Shown here: positions 51,722 through 60,959 of the stretch, piece by piece
Position numbering within the stretch: position 1 is the stretch's first letter
Layout: each line of letters begins with the position of its first letter
DNA from: Irregularibacter muris
GTDB taxonomy: Bacteria > Bacillota > Clostridia > Eubacteriales > Garciellaceae
Direction: 5' to 3'
Assembly (NCBI RefSeq): GCF_024622505.1
Contig: NZ_JANKAS010000007.1
Span: forward strand, 1 to 64,000
DNA: 64,000 nucleotides
Notes under the pieces: model-generated
What the model saw: only the letters and a program-made list of their open reading frames with translations
Told to the model about the DNA's origin: nothing
The model's database searches: none
Program-made: the position numbers and the translations under genes

Positions 51722-52840
51722 ATGAGCAATACAATCATTCATTTTGGTGGGGGTGCATTAGGGAGAGGGTTAGTCATACCACTAATAGTAGGAAGCGGAT
51801 ATGAGGTTATTTTAGCGGATACCAATGAAGCACTTCTTCATAACATCAAAGAAAACATGTCTTATACTCTCGACATTACAGATGCGAAAAAAAATCGTTA
51901 CCGAAAAATATTTGTCCAAAACGTCTTATCTTGTACCTCACAGGAAGAGCGATTAATTTCACTTCTGCAAGAAGTAGATACTGTAACTACGTCAGTACGT
52001 AGAGAAAATTTAAAGCATGTAGCTAAAATATTAGTAAAAGCCTGGAAAGATGAAGATATAAGCAATAAGAAAGTGATTTGCTGTGAAAATATAGAGCATG
52101 TAAGTTCATATTTTCAGGAACTACTTCTAAAACAAGATCTTACCATGGAGCAAAAAACACGAATTTCACAAATTTGTATTCCAGATACTATTGTTGATCG
52201 AATTTGTTCAGCAACAGATGACTTAAATCTTATTAAAAGTGAAATGTTTTATGAATGTAGTGTTGATGCAAAACAATTACCTAACACCGGAATTAAATAT
52301 ATAACATCGGTTTCAGATATTGATATTCATTTTGCAAGAAAACGTTTTTTAATGAATTCATATGCTGATGCAATTAGTTTCTTTGCTTTATCCAAAGGCA
52401 TAAAATATTTACATGATGCTGCTAAAAGTAATGAAATTAATGATATTGTTAAGCCATTTATTACTTTATTAAAGACGTTATTAAGGAATGTATATAAAAT
52501 TGATGAGGATGAATTAGATAAATGGGCAAATTGTTATCGTAATCGGCTTACAAATAATAATATCTTACGGGATTTACACACTGTTGCACGAAATATTATC
52601 CCCAAATTATCTTTAGAAGAACGTTTTTTATCCCCCTTGATCCAAGCAAAAAACAATGGAATTGAGATTGAAGAGGGAGTAGCCTTCTTAAAAGAACTTA
52701 TTTTTACGGAAAACAAAATGAAAGATAGCCCACTCTCTAGGAGAGATCTTTTAGATAAATTAAAAGAACTCTGGGCAAGCAATGAAGATGGAAGAGATAT
52801 TTTTAAGATGACACAAGAACTTTTAAAAGATGAAATATAA
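51722..52840 (+). CDS. mtlD: Mannitol-1-phosphate 5-dehydrogenase-like protein
   Basis: Long-chain polyol dehydrogenase family, 372 aa. The nucleotide-binding motif IIHFGGGALGRGLV is close to that of MtlD, as is the CCENIEH region near 125. It would convert mannitol-1-P (or a relative) to fructose-6-P with NAD. ATG 51722 follows AAAGGAG; the open frame starts earlier, at 51698, inside the preceding gene. Last gene of the module V operon; together with two isomerases it routes products to fructose-6-P. Confidence 0.87.
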   Translation: MSNTIIHFGGGALGRGLVIPLIVGSGYEVILADTNEALLHNIKENMSYTLDITDAKKNRYRKIFVQNVLSCTSQEERLISLLQEVDTVTTSVRRENLKHVAKILVKAWKDEDISNKKVICCENIEHVSSYFQELLLKQDLTMEQKTRISQICIPDTIVDRICSATDDLNLIKSEMFYECSVDAKQLPNTGIKYITSVSDIDIHFARKRFLMNSYADAISFFALSKGIKYLHDAAKSNEINDIVKPFITLLKTLLRNVYKIDEDELDKWANCYRNRLTNNNILRDLHTVARNIIPKLSLEERFLSPLIQAKNNGIEIEEGVAFLKELIFTENKMKDSPLSRRDLLDKLKELWASNEDGRDIFKMTQELLKDEI

Positions 52841-52844
52841 AAAT

Positions 52845-53003
52845 TCAGTTATATGACTTAAGTGATTTGGTGTAAAGTATATATACTATAACGGACACTC
52901 CACAGGCATAAAGTGCCAACACACTAATTATGAAAGCTATCTCTTCCTCCGATTCTAAGTCATACAAGACAATAAAAATGTCAGTAATATTAAATTGAGT
53001 CAT
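52845..53003 (-). CDS. Possible small membrane protein (52 aa)
   Basis: The minus strand has an ATG-started frame of 52 codons, convergent with the mtlD-like gene. The product has a soluble N-terminus with the acidic stretch LESEEE, then one hydrophobic helix (IAFIISVLALYACGVSVIVY) and a basic tail (TKSLKSYN), the layout of a single-span membrane protein. A weak AGGGA site lies about 10 bases before the ATG. No clear promoter was found and chance cannot be excluded at this length. Confidence 0.3.
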   Translation of the reverse strand: MTQFNITDIFIVLYDLESEEEIAFIISVLALYACGVSVIVYILYTKSLKSYN

Positions 53004-53154
53004 GATTTATTTTCCCTAGTTTAGTATTTGTGTAGTAGAGATATTCTAACCAAGGAGAATGAGCTTATGGCTCATTTTTTTACACAATCATATAGACTTT
53101 ATCTTTACTTATAATAGAAATACATCCTTCTAATATTGTACCTATATATTTGTA
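53004..53154. other. Remainder of the gap before the glycyl radical enzyme
   Basis: AT-rich DNA without a credible gene. It contains one terminator hairpin (53058-53082) and leads into the promoter at 53155. Confidence 0.4.
53058..53082 (+). terminator. Terminator between module V and module VI
   Basis: AATGAGC (53058-53064) pairs with GCTCATT (53070-53076) around a 5-base loop, followed by a run of T residues. Confidence 0.75.
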
Positions 53155-53183
53155 TTTACAAATTATATATAGTATGTTACTAT
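53155..53183 (+). promoter_or_regulatory. Probable sigma-A promoter of the glycyl radical enzyme operon
   Basis: TTTACA (53155-53160) and TACTAT (53178-53183) are separated by exactly 17 bp. The position excludes an ATG at 53182 as the start and supports ATG 53215. Confidence 0.5.
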
Positions 53184-53214
53184 GCAAGTAAGAAATTTTC
53201 ATTGGAGGGATTAT

Positions 53215-55494
53215 ATGGAGGAGAATGTGTATGCAGAACAAGTTGAAGTAAATATAAAAATAGAATGTGAGAAAGCAATTGATGAGCAATTGGAAATTAT
53301 GGAACAATATACAAATGTCCATAGAGAAAATTTAGATGCGCCTAGGGAAGTAAGAGAAATTAGATGTTTAAATGTTCTCTATCCAAGACTTTTTCGAAAA
53401 ATAGAGGAGAGTGATCTTGTTATTGGACGATTAGATGCTTTGCCTATAGGTTTTGGGTGTGTAACATCCATTGGCGGAGTGGGACATTATTGTAACTTCA
53501 ATAAATTGGATCAATTTAAAGATTCTCTAACAGATGAAGCCAAGAGGCAGAGGGTAGAAAAATTACGTGAATATTGGGAAATACATGATACAAGAAGTAT
53601 TTTCTTTAAGGAAACGCTTACGGGAACAACCTTAGGAAAATTTGTAGATAACAGATATCCTGCAATCATTACAGCCAGACTAAGCGGGATGTATTTAGAT
53701 TATAACAAATTGATAGATTTAGGAATTCCTGGATTAAGGAAAGAAATAAATCATTATAAAACAAAAATTCAGGATGAAAAGTCTCTTATTCTATATCATG
53801 CCTTTGAGGAAGTACTAAACCTATTAATAAAAACCATTGATTATCATATCCACCTTGCAACAGAAGAACAAAAAAGGAATGATAAAAGAAGACAAGAAAT
53901 GGGTATAGTGATAGAGACCTTAAATAATATAAAAAAAGATAAACCAAAAACTTTCATGGAGGGAGTGCAACTTTCCTGGCTCTATAGTTTGCTTTCCTCG
54001 GTAGTAAATTATGGACGAATGGATGATTATCTAGGGGAGCTTCTGGTAAAAGATCTTGAAATCGGGAGAATTACTGAAAATAAGGCTAAGGAAATGATCA
54101 AATCCTTATTCAAATTAATAGAGGCAAGAAAAACAACCGTTAATGGTCGGGTAGTCATTGGAGGAAGGGGGAGAAGAAATCCAGAGATAGCTGATATTTT
54201 TTGTAAATTGGCTATACAGGCCGTAAAGGAAAATAAAGATACAGAACCCCAATTTACCTTGAGAATTTATGAAGGAATGAATGACAAAATCTACAATGCG
54301 GCATTAGATTCTATAGGAGAGGGAACAACCTATCCTGTACTCTATAATGATGATATTAATATTCCTGCAGTAATGAAATCTATGAAAAAAGATGAGAAAA
54401 CCGCTCAGCACTATGTGCCATTTGGATGTGGAGAATTCGTTCTATCTGGTATGAGTGTAGGCACACCTAATACCTGTCTTAACCTATTAAAAATTTTAAA
54501 CATTTCACTAAATGCTGGTATTGATCCATGGGATGGCTTAGATAAAAGCGGAGAAATTCAATTGCTTTCCTATGACCAAATGGAAACATTTGAAGATGTT
54601 TTTCATCAATATAAAAGGCTGTTAGATTATTATATTGATAGAACAGCTCAATCACAGGCATTTTCCTATAAAGTGATGAATCAAGAGTGTTCCTTTCTAT
54701 TTACCAGTTTGCTGACAAAGGATTGTTTAGGGAGAGGAAGATCTTTATTAGATGGAGGGGTAAGATACCTTGGAGGAACCAATGAAACCTATGGAAATAT
54801 TAATGCCGCAGACTCCCTCAGTGCCATTAAAAAGGTTGTCTTTGAAGATAGGAAATATTCCTTGAAAGAGGTTTTGAAAGCTATGAACCATAACTTCAAG
54901 GGATATGAGGATCTACGAAATAAATTATTGGATGCTCCTAAATATGGAAATGATGAGGATTATGTGGACTCTATCGCAGTAGAGTTGCATGAATATGTAT
55001 GTAGTGGTGTTAGTAATGCAGCTCAAAAGGTAGGTTTAGATTCTTATCTTGTAGTGATGATTAATAATCAAGTAAATACCGAGTGGGGTAGAGGAACTAG
55101 TGCTTCAGCAGATGGAAGGTTAACGGGAATGTATATGAGCAATGGGAACAATCCTCAAAGTGGGGCAGATAAAAATGGACCCACTGCCATGCTAAATTCT
55201 CTAGCAAAATTAAGAGCAGATATCCATGCCGGCTCTGTTCAGAACATTAAATTTAGTAAGGGGATGTTTAATAATAAACGGGAAGTTATTAAAGCACTTT
55301 TCAAAACTTATTTTGCTAATGGAGGGCCTCAGCTAATGGTTTCTGTTGTGGGAAGAGAAGAATTAGAAGAGGCTTACCGTCATCCAGAAAGATACCCAAA
55401 TCTATTGGTCAGAGTGGGGGGATTTAGTGCTAGATTTGTGAATCTTGATAGGGATGTGCAAGAAGAGGTATTGGCACGGACTTTAAATGATTAG
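53215..55494 (+). CDS. Glycyl radical enzyme of unknown substrate (PFL-like family)
   Basis: Oxygen-sensitive radical enzyme of 759 aa with PFL N-terminal domain (to about residue 610) and glycine radical domain (about 640-745). The radical site is Gly736 in RVGGFSARF, 23 residues from the C-terminus. The active-site Cys405 lies in FGCGEFV, where dehydratase-type enzymes usually read GCVE; the Glu is kept. A double Cys as in pyruvate formate-lyase is absent, so formate-lyase activity is unlikely. ATG 53215 follows GGAGGG. The activase gene is 11 bp downstream. Substrate unknown; a dehydratase on a polyol or sugar derivative is a guess from context. Confidence 0.93.
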   Translation: MEENVYAEQVEVNIKIECEKAIDEQLEIMEQYTNVHRENLDAPREVREIRCLNVLYPRLFRKIEESDLVIGRLDALPIGFGCVTSIGGVGHYCNFNKLDQFKDSLTDEAKRQRVEKLREYWEIHDTRSIFFKETLTGTTLGKFVDNRYPAIITARLSGMYLDYNKLIDLGIPGLRKEINHYKTKIQDEKSLILYHAFEEVLNLLIKTIDYHIHLATEEQKRNDKRRQEMGIVIETLNNIKKDKPKTFMEGVQLSWLYSLLSSVVNYGRMDDYLGELLVKDLEIGRITENKAKEMIKSLFKLIEARKTTVNGRVVIGGRGRRNPEIADIFCKLAIQAVKENKDTEPQFTLRIYEGMNDKIYNAALDSIGEGTTYPVLYNDDINIPAVMKSMKKDEKTAQHYVPFGCGEFVLSGMSVGTPNTCLNLLKILNISLNAGIDPWDGLDKSGEIQLLSYDQMETFEDVFHQYKRLLDYYIDRTAQSQAFSYKVMNQECSFLFTSLLTKDCLGRGRSLLDGGVRYLGGTNETYGNINAADSLSAIKKVVFEDRKYSLKEVLKAMNHNFKGYEDLRNKLLDAPKYGNDEDYVDSIAVELHEYVCSGVSNAAQKVGLDSYLVVMINNQVNTEWGRGTSASADGRLTGMYMSNGNNPQSGADKNGPTAMLNSLAKLRADIHAGSVQNIKFSKGMFNNKREVIKALFKTYFANGGPQLMVSVVGREELEEAYRHPERYPNLLVRVGGFSARFVNLDRDVQEEVLARTLND

Positions 55495-55505
55495 GGAGGA
55501 ATCCT

Positions 55506-56408
55506 ATGAAAGGGACAGTATTTGATATTCAAAGATTTTGTATCAATGATGGACCGGGAATTAGAACTACTGTATTTTTAAAAGGATGTCCATTGGATTG
55601 TTTATGGTGCCATAATCCTGAATCAAAAAAATTGAAACCACAACTTTCCTTTATAAAAAAACATTGCATTCTATGTGGAAGGTGTCAAGAGGTTTGTGAA
55701 TATGATGTACATGAGGTCACAGAGAAAGGACACAAAATAGATTATGAAAAATGTGTGCTTTGTGAAAAGTGTGTTGAGGCATGCCCCGCGAAGGCTTTAT
55801 CAATATATGGTAAAGAAATGAATGTAGAAGAAGTATTATCTATAGTAATAAAGGATAAAAATTACTATGATAATTCTAATGGAGGGCTGACTATTTCAGG
55901 CGGAGAAGCAATGAGTCAATTTGACTTTACTTTTGCGTTAGCAAAGTCTGCTAAGAAAAGAGAAATTCATGTGACAATAGAAACCAGTGGTTTTGGTAAA
56001 AGTGAGGATTTTGATAAAATAGAACCCTATATTGATCTGTTTTTATTTGATTATAAGGTGACTGGAAATGAATTGCATAGGAAATTAACAGGGGTAGATA
56101 GAGGTTTAATTGATAAAAATCTTAATTTATTGCTTTACAAAGGAGCAAAAATTATTCTAAGGTGTCCCATTATTCCCAATTATAATCTATCCCATGAACA
56201 TCTAGAATCCATTTACCAATTGGCAAAGGCTCATGAGAATATTGTTATGGTAGAGATATTGCCCTACCACAATCTGGGGGAGAGCAAAGTTGAACAAATA
56301 GGAGACGGTTATGCTGCTAGTGAAGCCTATATGCCAGAAGAGCAGGAAGTGGAGGGCTGGATTAAAAAATTAAAGGAAATGGGATTGCAAAAGATAGGTA
56401 GGGGATGA
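55506..56408 (+). CDS. Glycyl radical enzyme activating enzyme (radical SAM)
   Basis: Generates the glycyl radical on the preceding enzyme. The radical-SAM motif CPLDCLWC (CxxxCxxC) is near residue 30. A ferredoxin-like insert follows with two 4Fe-4S clusters (CILCGRCQEVC and CVLCEKCVEAC). TISGGEAMSQ is the SAM-binding GGE motif. The insert is typical of activases for non-PFL radical enzymes. 300 aa; AGGGAGGA precedes the ATG. Confidence 0.95.
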   Translation: MKGTVFDIQRFCINDGPGIRTTVFLKGCPLDCLWCHNPESKKLKPQLSFIKKHCILCGRCQEVCEYDVHEVTEKGHKIDYEKCVLCEKCVEACPAKALSIYGKEMNVEEVLSIVIKDKNYYDNSNGGLTISGGEAMSQFDFTFALAKSAKKREIHVTIETSGFGKSEDFDKIEPYIDLFLFDYKVTGNELHRKLTGVDRGLIDKNLNLLLYKGAKIILRCPIIPNYNLSHEHLESIYQLAKAHENIVMVEILPYHNLGESKVEQIGDGYAASEAYMPEEQEVEGWIKKLKEMGLQKIGRG

Positions 56409-56428
56409 TGAAAGTCGTCCTCTTTTAA
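56400..56428 (+). terminator. Weak hairpin after the activase gene
   Basis: GGGGATGA can pair with TCGTCCTC (one mismatch, one wobble) ahead of TTTT. It may attenuate transcription into the oxidoreductase gene. Confidence 0.35.
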
Positions 56429-56448
56429 AGTAAAAGGGGGGAATAAAG

Positions 56449-57447
56449 ATGATACGATTTGGAGTAATTGGTACAAGCTGGATAACAGAGGAATTCATTC
56501 GATGTGCATCCTTAGTAAAAGATTTTCAGTTAAATGCTGTCTATTCTAGGACGGAAAAAAGGGCTAGTGAATTTGCAGGGAAGTATGGGATAAAACATGT
56601 ATTTACAGATCTAGAAGAAATGGCCGCCAGCAATGTATTAGAGGCCGTTTATATAGCCAGTCCTAATTCCTATCATAGTAAACAGGCTATATTATTTTTA
56701 AAAAACAATATACATACACTTTGTGAAAAACCCATTGCCTCTAATACAACAGAACTTACTGAAATGATAAACACGGCTAGGGAAAATAATGTAGTTTTAA
56801 TGGAGGCCATGAAGAGTATTTATCTGCCAAATTTTAAGGCCATAAAGGATAATTTGTGTAAAATAGGGAAAATTCACAAGTATTTTGCTAGCTATTGTCA
56901 GTATTCTTCACGATATGACCTCTATAAGGCAGGTGAGAATCCGAATACCTTTGATAAGAAATTCTCTAATGGTTCCCTCATGGATATAGGAATCTACTGT
57001 ATATATCCCCTTATTACTCTATTTGGAATACCAAAGGATATTAAAGCCAGTGGAACAATATTGAAGTCGGGAGTAGATGGAGAAGGGAATCTTCTATTAC
57101 AATATGATGATATGAATGGAGTGATCATTCACTCTAAAATAACTGATTCTTCCATTGAAGCTGAAATCCAAGGGGAAAAGGGCAATATGATTATAGATAA
57201 AATTCATACCCCAGAAAAGATAATAATTAATTATAGAAATGGAGAACGTGAAGATATAACTATTTCGCAAAGTCAAGATATCCTGTACTATGAGACCTAT
57301 CAATTTATAGAGTCTATAAAAAATAGGAATATAGAATCAGAAATGAACACTCTACATTTATCCCTTCAGGTTATGGAGGTTCTAGATAGCGCTAGAAAAC
57401 AGGTAGGAATTATATATCCCGCAGATATAGAACAGAAAAGCCTTTGA
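56449..57447 (+). CDS. Gfo/Idh/MocA-family oxidoreductase
   Basis: NAD(P)-dependent dehydrogenase of 332 aa for sugars, inositols or related compounds. Rossmann motif FGVIGTSWITEEF at the N-terminus and the conserved LCEKPIASN motif with its catalytic Lys near residue 95. The second domain shows MDIGIYCIYPL. AAGGGGGG precedes the ATG. It lies 40 bp after the activase gene; it may produce or consume the radical enzyme's substrate, but no specific reaction can be assigned. Confidence 0.9.
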   Translation: MIRFGVIGTSWITEEFIRCASLVKDFQLNAVYSRTEKRASEFAGKYGIKHVFTDLEEMAASNVLEAVYIASPNSYHSKQAILFLKNNIHTLCEKPIASNTTELTEMINTARENNVVLMEAMKSIYLPNFKAIKDNLCKIGKIHKYFASYCQYSSRYDLYKAGENPNTFDKKFSNGSLMDIGIYCIYPLITLFGIPKDIKASGTILKSGVDGEGNLLLQYDDMNGVIIHSKITDSSIEAEIQGEKGNMIIDKIHTPEKIIINYRNGEREDITISQSQDILYYETYQFIESIKNRNIESEMNTLHLSLQVMEVLDSARKQVGIIYPADIEQKSL

Positions 57448-57622
57448 GAATAGAAAATAATCAAAAACAATTCATGGGATGGGTAAAGAGATATTGACTT
57501 TGGGGATGCAACAATCTATTGATATTTTCTATATCTAAAAAACTTGAAAAGGTTATCACTGAGGAACTATAGTGAAGTGGGGTATATAGGTTAACGAATA
57601 AAAGGATAAGGAGCGTGTTCTC

Positions 57623-58420
57623 ATGTACAAGATGGTTGTATTGGATTTGGATGGTACCCTGCTAAATTCTGCTTCTAGTCTCTCAGAAAAAAACAGATGG
57701 GTTATTGAGAAATGTGTAAAAATGGGAATAAAAGTTGTTTTAGCCAGTGGACGAATGCACTACTCTATGAAGCCTATAATAAAAAAACTTCAATTGGAAG
57801 AAGATTTTCATATTGCTGGCAATGGTTCTACCATTTTTTCTCTGGGAGGCTATTTAGAAGATATTTCCATCCTAGAGGATGAAGTATATAGAAATGTGGT
57901 CAAAAGGTTAAAGAAGGAAGAAGTGGAATTTCTGGTTTATTCTAAGGAAAATGTTTACTATGATTATGCACCTAAACTATCCGGGGCAGTGCTTAAATAT
58001 GGAGATGAAAGACCTGTTCAAATGAATTCCATTGCAGATTTAAAGGGAGTACCCAAAATTGTTCTCTATCTTGACAGTGAAGAATGGGAAAAGGAAAAAA
58101 GAATCAGAGAAATAATGAAGGATTGTGCTGCAGTTCTGAGAAGTCATGAATCCTTTGTAGATATTGTACATTTTGATACCAGTAAGTATAAGGCCATAGA
58201 AAGATTGATGAGGTTCTATAAAATTCAGCCTAAAGAAGTAATTGCTATTGGGGATAGTGAAAACGACGCTGAGCTGATTGAAAATGTAGGGTTAGGTATT
58301 GCTATGGCAAACGGTAGTGACATCGTAAAAAGAGTAGCAAAATATATTACCCCGAAGACCAATGATCAAGATGGAGTAGCTGATACATTAGAACGTCTAG
58401 TATTAAAAAAGATTAGTTAA
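57623..58420 (+). CDS. Cof-type HAD-superfamily phosphatase
   Basis: HAD IIB hydrolase of 265 aa. Motif I DLDGTLLNS (nucleophile Asp), motif II LASGR, Lys of motif III near 190, motif IV GDSENDAELI. Family members hydrolyse sugar phosphates and related small phosphates. ATG 57623 follows AAGGAG. Separated from the oxidoreductase gene by 175 bp, so it may be a separate unit. Confidence 0.92.
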   Translation: MYKMVVLDLDGTLLNSASSLSEKNRWVIEKCVKMGIKVVLASGRMHYSMKPIIKKLQLEEDFHIAGNGSTIFSLGGYLEDISILEDEVYRNVVKRLKKEEVEFLVYSKENVYYDYAPKLSGAVLKYGDERPVQMNSIADLKGVPKIVLYLDSEEWEKEKRIREIMKDCAAVLRSHESFVDIVHFDTSKYKAIERLMRFYKIQPKEVIAIGDSENDAELIENVGLGIAMANGSDIVKRVAKYITPKTNDQDGVADTLERLVLKKIS

Positions 58421-58781
58421 AAACTGTCGGGAAATCTGTGTTTCTTGCTACAATATGTTGTATATGGGGAATAGTTTTCTTATGAAACAGCATCTTACCC
58501 CGTGATAGAACACCTTCTTATCTATGATAACAAAGACCTATATTTTCTTGATTAGTTGGATAGAAAGTCCGTTGTATACTTCTTTTTATATTATATAGAA
58601 AAAGAAAGAAACTCTCTACATCGCTAATTTGGGAATATACACCATTGATTACTTTGACTACTGTGTTCTTTTCAACAAACATAATATTATACGGGTCCCA
58701 TCATGACCGGAAATAATGTCTCATAATTAGTATAAATAACAAATAAAAAAACTAAATCATAGACTAAAAATGCAATATTTT
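58421..58781. other. Intergenic region without a secure gene
   Basis: A 54-codon ATG frame on the minus strand (58518-58682) has no ribosome site and no recognisable family. Otherwise there is only AT-rich sequence. This is the right-hand junction between the accessory region and the uvr genes. Confidence 0.35.
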
Positions 58782-58825
58782 AACACAAACAGGGTATCTA
58801 TCAATCTAGATACCCTGTTTGTGTT
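58782..58825. terminator. 19-bp stem hairpin before uvrB
   Basis: Arms 58782-58800 and 58807-58825 are perfectly complementary with a 6-base loop. A short T-run precedes the left arm, and GAAAA follows the right arm, so it may act mainly on minus-strand or bidirectional transcription and insulate uvrB. Confidence 0.7.
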
Positions 58826-58840
58826 GAAAAAGGATATAAA

Positions 58841-58869
58841 TTGACAGATTTTCTGGAAAAGAGTATAAT
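58841..58869 (+). promoter_or_regulatory. Consensus sigma-A promoter of uvrBA
   Basis: Perfect TTGACA (58841-58846), a 17-bp spacer and a perfect TATAAT (58864-58869). A second, extended -10 element (TGTTATAAT, 58921-58929) lies closer to the gene. Confidence 0.9.
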
Positions 58870-58874
58870 CTAAA

Positions 58875-58888
58875 CGAACATATGTTTT
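58875..58888. promoter_or_regulatory. LexA/DinR box-like operator
   Basis: CGAACATATGTTTT matches the Gram-positive LexA consensus CGAACRNRYGTTYC with one mismatch in the second half. It starts 6 bases after the -10, where a bound repressor would block uvrBA transcription. This fits SOS control of nucleotide excision repair. Confidence 0.8.
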
Positions 58889-58958
58889 GATAAAATACAT
58901 TATGTAAACCAAATACCCTATGTTATAATAGGAAAAGAAATAAATAGGTGGTGAAAAA

Positions 58959-60941
58959 ATGGGTAAGTTTGAAGTAGTATCAGAGTTTGAGCCTAGGGGG
59001 GATCAGCCTAAGGCCATTGATGCCATAAGCAAAGGAATAATAGAAGGAAAGAAATTTCAGACTTTACTAGGGGTTACGGGATCAGGAAAGACTTATACCA
59101 TGGCGAAGGTAATTGAAAAGGTGCAAAAGCCTACTTTGGTCATGGCACATAATAAGACCTTAGCCGCCCAATTGACCAGTGAATTCAAAGCCTTTTTTCC
59201 CAATAATGCTGTAGAATATTTTGTCAGTTATTATGATTATTATCAACCGGAGGCTTATGTGCCCCATTCAGATACCTATATAGAAAAAGATGCATCTATA
59301 AATGATGAAATAGATAAATTACGTCACTCTGCCACAGCGGCTCTTTTTGAAAGAAAAGACGTTATTATTGTGGCCAGCGTGTCTTGTATATATGGACTGG
59401 GGGACCCCATTGATTATGAAAATTTAGTCATTTCCCTACGCCCGGGCATGGAGAAGGATAGAGACGATGTCATTAGAAAGCTAATCGATATTCAATATCA
59501 AAGAAATGATATCAACTTTGTTCGGGGGACCTTTAGAGTGCGAGGAGATGTTTTAGAAATCTTCCCAGCCTCTTCTTCTGAAAGAGCAGTGAGAATAGAA
59601 TTTTTTGGAGATGAAATAGACAAAATTACCGAAATAGATGTCTTAACGGGAGAAATCATAGGGGTGCGTAGCCATATTTCTATTTTCCCGGCTTCCCACT
59701 ATGCCACCTCCCAGGACAAGTTGGAGAGAGCCATTGGAAGCATAGAACAGGAGTTAGAAGAAAGACATAGAGGGTTTATTACAGAGGATAAATTACTAGA
59801 AGCCCAAAGAATTATGCAAAGGACTAATTTTGATATCGAAATGCTTAGAGAAATGGGCTATTGTAATGGGATTGAAAACTACTCTCGTCACATTAGTGGA
59901 CGTCCATCGGGCAGTCCACCCTTTACTTTGATTGACTATTTTCCCGATGATTTTTTGATCATGGTAGATGAATCCCATGTTACTTTACCCCAGGTAAGGG
60001 CAATGTACGCAGGAGACCGTTCCAGGAAAACAACCTTAATAGACCATGGTTTTCGTCTTCCTTCTGCCTATGACAATAGACCCTTAACCTTTGAAGAGTA
60101 TGAAGATCATATTCATCAAATGATTTTTGTATCGGCCACTCCTGGACCCTATGAAAATGAGCATAGTCAACAAGTGGTAGAACAAATTATTCGTCCTACA
60201 GGTCTTGTGGATCCACAAATACAAGTAAGACCCATTAAGGGGCAGATTGATGATTTATTGGGAGAAATCAATCAAAAGATTGAAAAAGGACAAAGAGTTT
60301 TAGTCACCACTTTGACCAAAAAGATGGCCGAGGATTTGAGCAACTATTTAAAGGAAATGGAAGTGAAGGTTAGTTACCTTCATTCTGATGTAAAAACCAT
60401 TGAAAGAATGGAGATCATAAGAGATTTACGATTGGGTGTCTATGACGTACTCGTGGGGATTAACTTACTTAGGGAAGGCTTAGACTTGCCCGAAGTAGGA
60501 TTGGTAGCCATACTAGATGCGGATAAGGAAGGATTTTTACGTTCAGAAACTTCTCTTATACAGACCATTGGACGGGCAGCGAGAAACGTGGAGGGCAATG
60601 TCATCATGTATGCTGATAAGATCACGCCTTCCATGGAAAGAGCCATTAGTGAAACCAATAGAAGAAGGGCTCTTCAACAGCAATTTAATGAACTTCATAA
60701 CATAACCCCCCAAACCATACGTAAAAAAGTTCATGATGTCATTGAGGCGACCAAAGTGGCAGAGGAAGCTGAAAAATACGGAATAACCAAACCTGTAGAA
60801 AAGTTAGAAAAAGCAGATATTATAGAATTATTATTTAAGTTAGAAACCGAGATGCAAGAGGCAGCAAAGGATTTACAATTTGAAAGAGCGGCTGAACTTA
60901 GGGATAAGATACAGCAATTAAAGGAAGAATTTAATCTTTAA
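58959..60941 (+). CDS. uvrB: Excinuclease ABC subunit B
   Basis: Damage-verifying helicase-like subunit of nucleotide excision repair, 660 aa. Walker [12 protein letters not shown] near residue 39, the beta-hairpin region [12 protein letters not shown], helicase motifs ([27 protein letters not shown]), and the C-terminal UVR domain ([23 protein letters not shown], split here at its fold). ATG follows AGGTGG. uvrA follows after 18 bp in the same operon. Confidence 0.98.
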   Translation: MGKFEVVSEFEPRGDQPKAIDAISKGIIEGKKFQTLLGVTGSGKTYTMAKVIEKVQKPTLVMAHNKTLAAQLTSEFKAFFPNNAVEYFVSYYDYYQPEAYVPHSDTYIEKDASINDEIDKLRHSATAALFERKDVIIVASVSCIYGLGDPIDYENLVISLRPGMEKDRDDVIRKLIDIQYQRNDINFVRGTFRVRGDVLEIFPASSSERAVRIEFFGDEIDKITEIDVLTGEIIGVRSHISIFPASHYATSQDKLERAIGSIEQELEERHRGFITEDKLLEAQRIMQRTNFDIEMLREMGYCNGIENYSRHISGRPSGSPPFTLIDYFPDDFLIMVDESHVTLPQVRAMYAGDRSRKTTLIDHGFRLPSAYDNRPLTFEEYEDHIHQMIFVSATPGPYENEHSQQVVEQIIRPTGLVDPQIQVRPIKGQIDDLLGEINQKIEKGQRVLVTTLTKKMAEDLSNYLKEMEVKVSYLHSDVKTIERMEIIRDLRLGVYDVLVGINLLREGLDLPEVGLVAILDADKEGFLRSETSLIQTIGRAARNVEGNVIMYADKITPSMERAISETNRRRALQQQFNELHNITPQTIRKKVHDVIEATKVAEEAEKYGITKPVEKLEKADIIELLFKLETEMQEAAKDLQFERAAELRDKIQQLKEEFNL

Positions 60942-60959
60942 AATAGTGGGAGTGAAAAA

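Noticed and set aside
53215-55494. Assignment as pyruvate formate-lyase
   Set aside because: The adjacent double-Cys active site of PFL is absent; only one Cys in a GCGE loop is present.
58518-58682. 54-codon minus-strand frame between the HAD gene and uvrB
   Set aside because: No ribosome site, no recognisable family, and only a -10-like TATAAT immediately before the ATG; length is compatible with chance in AT-rich DNA.
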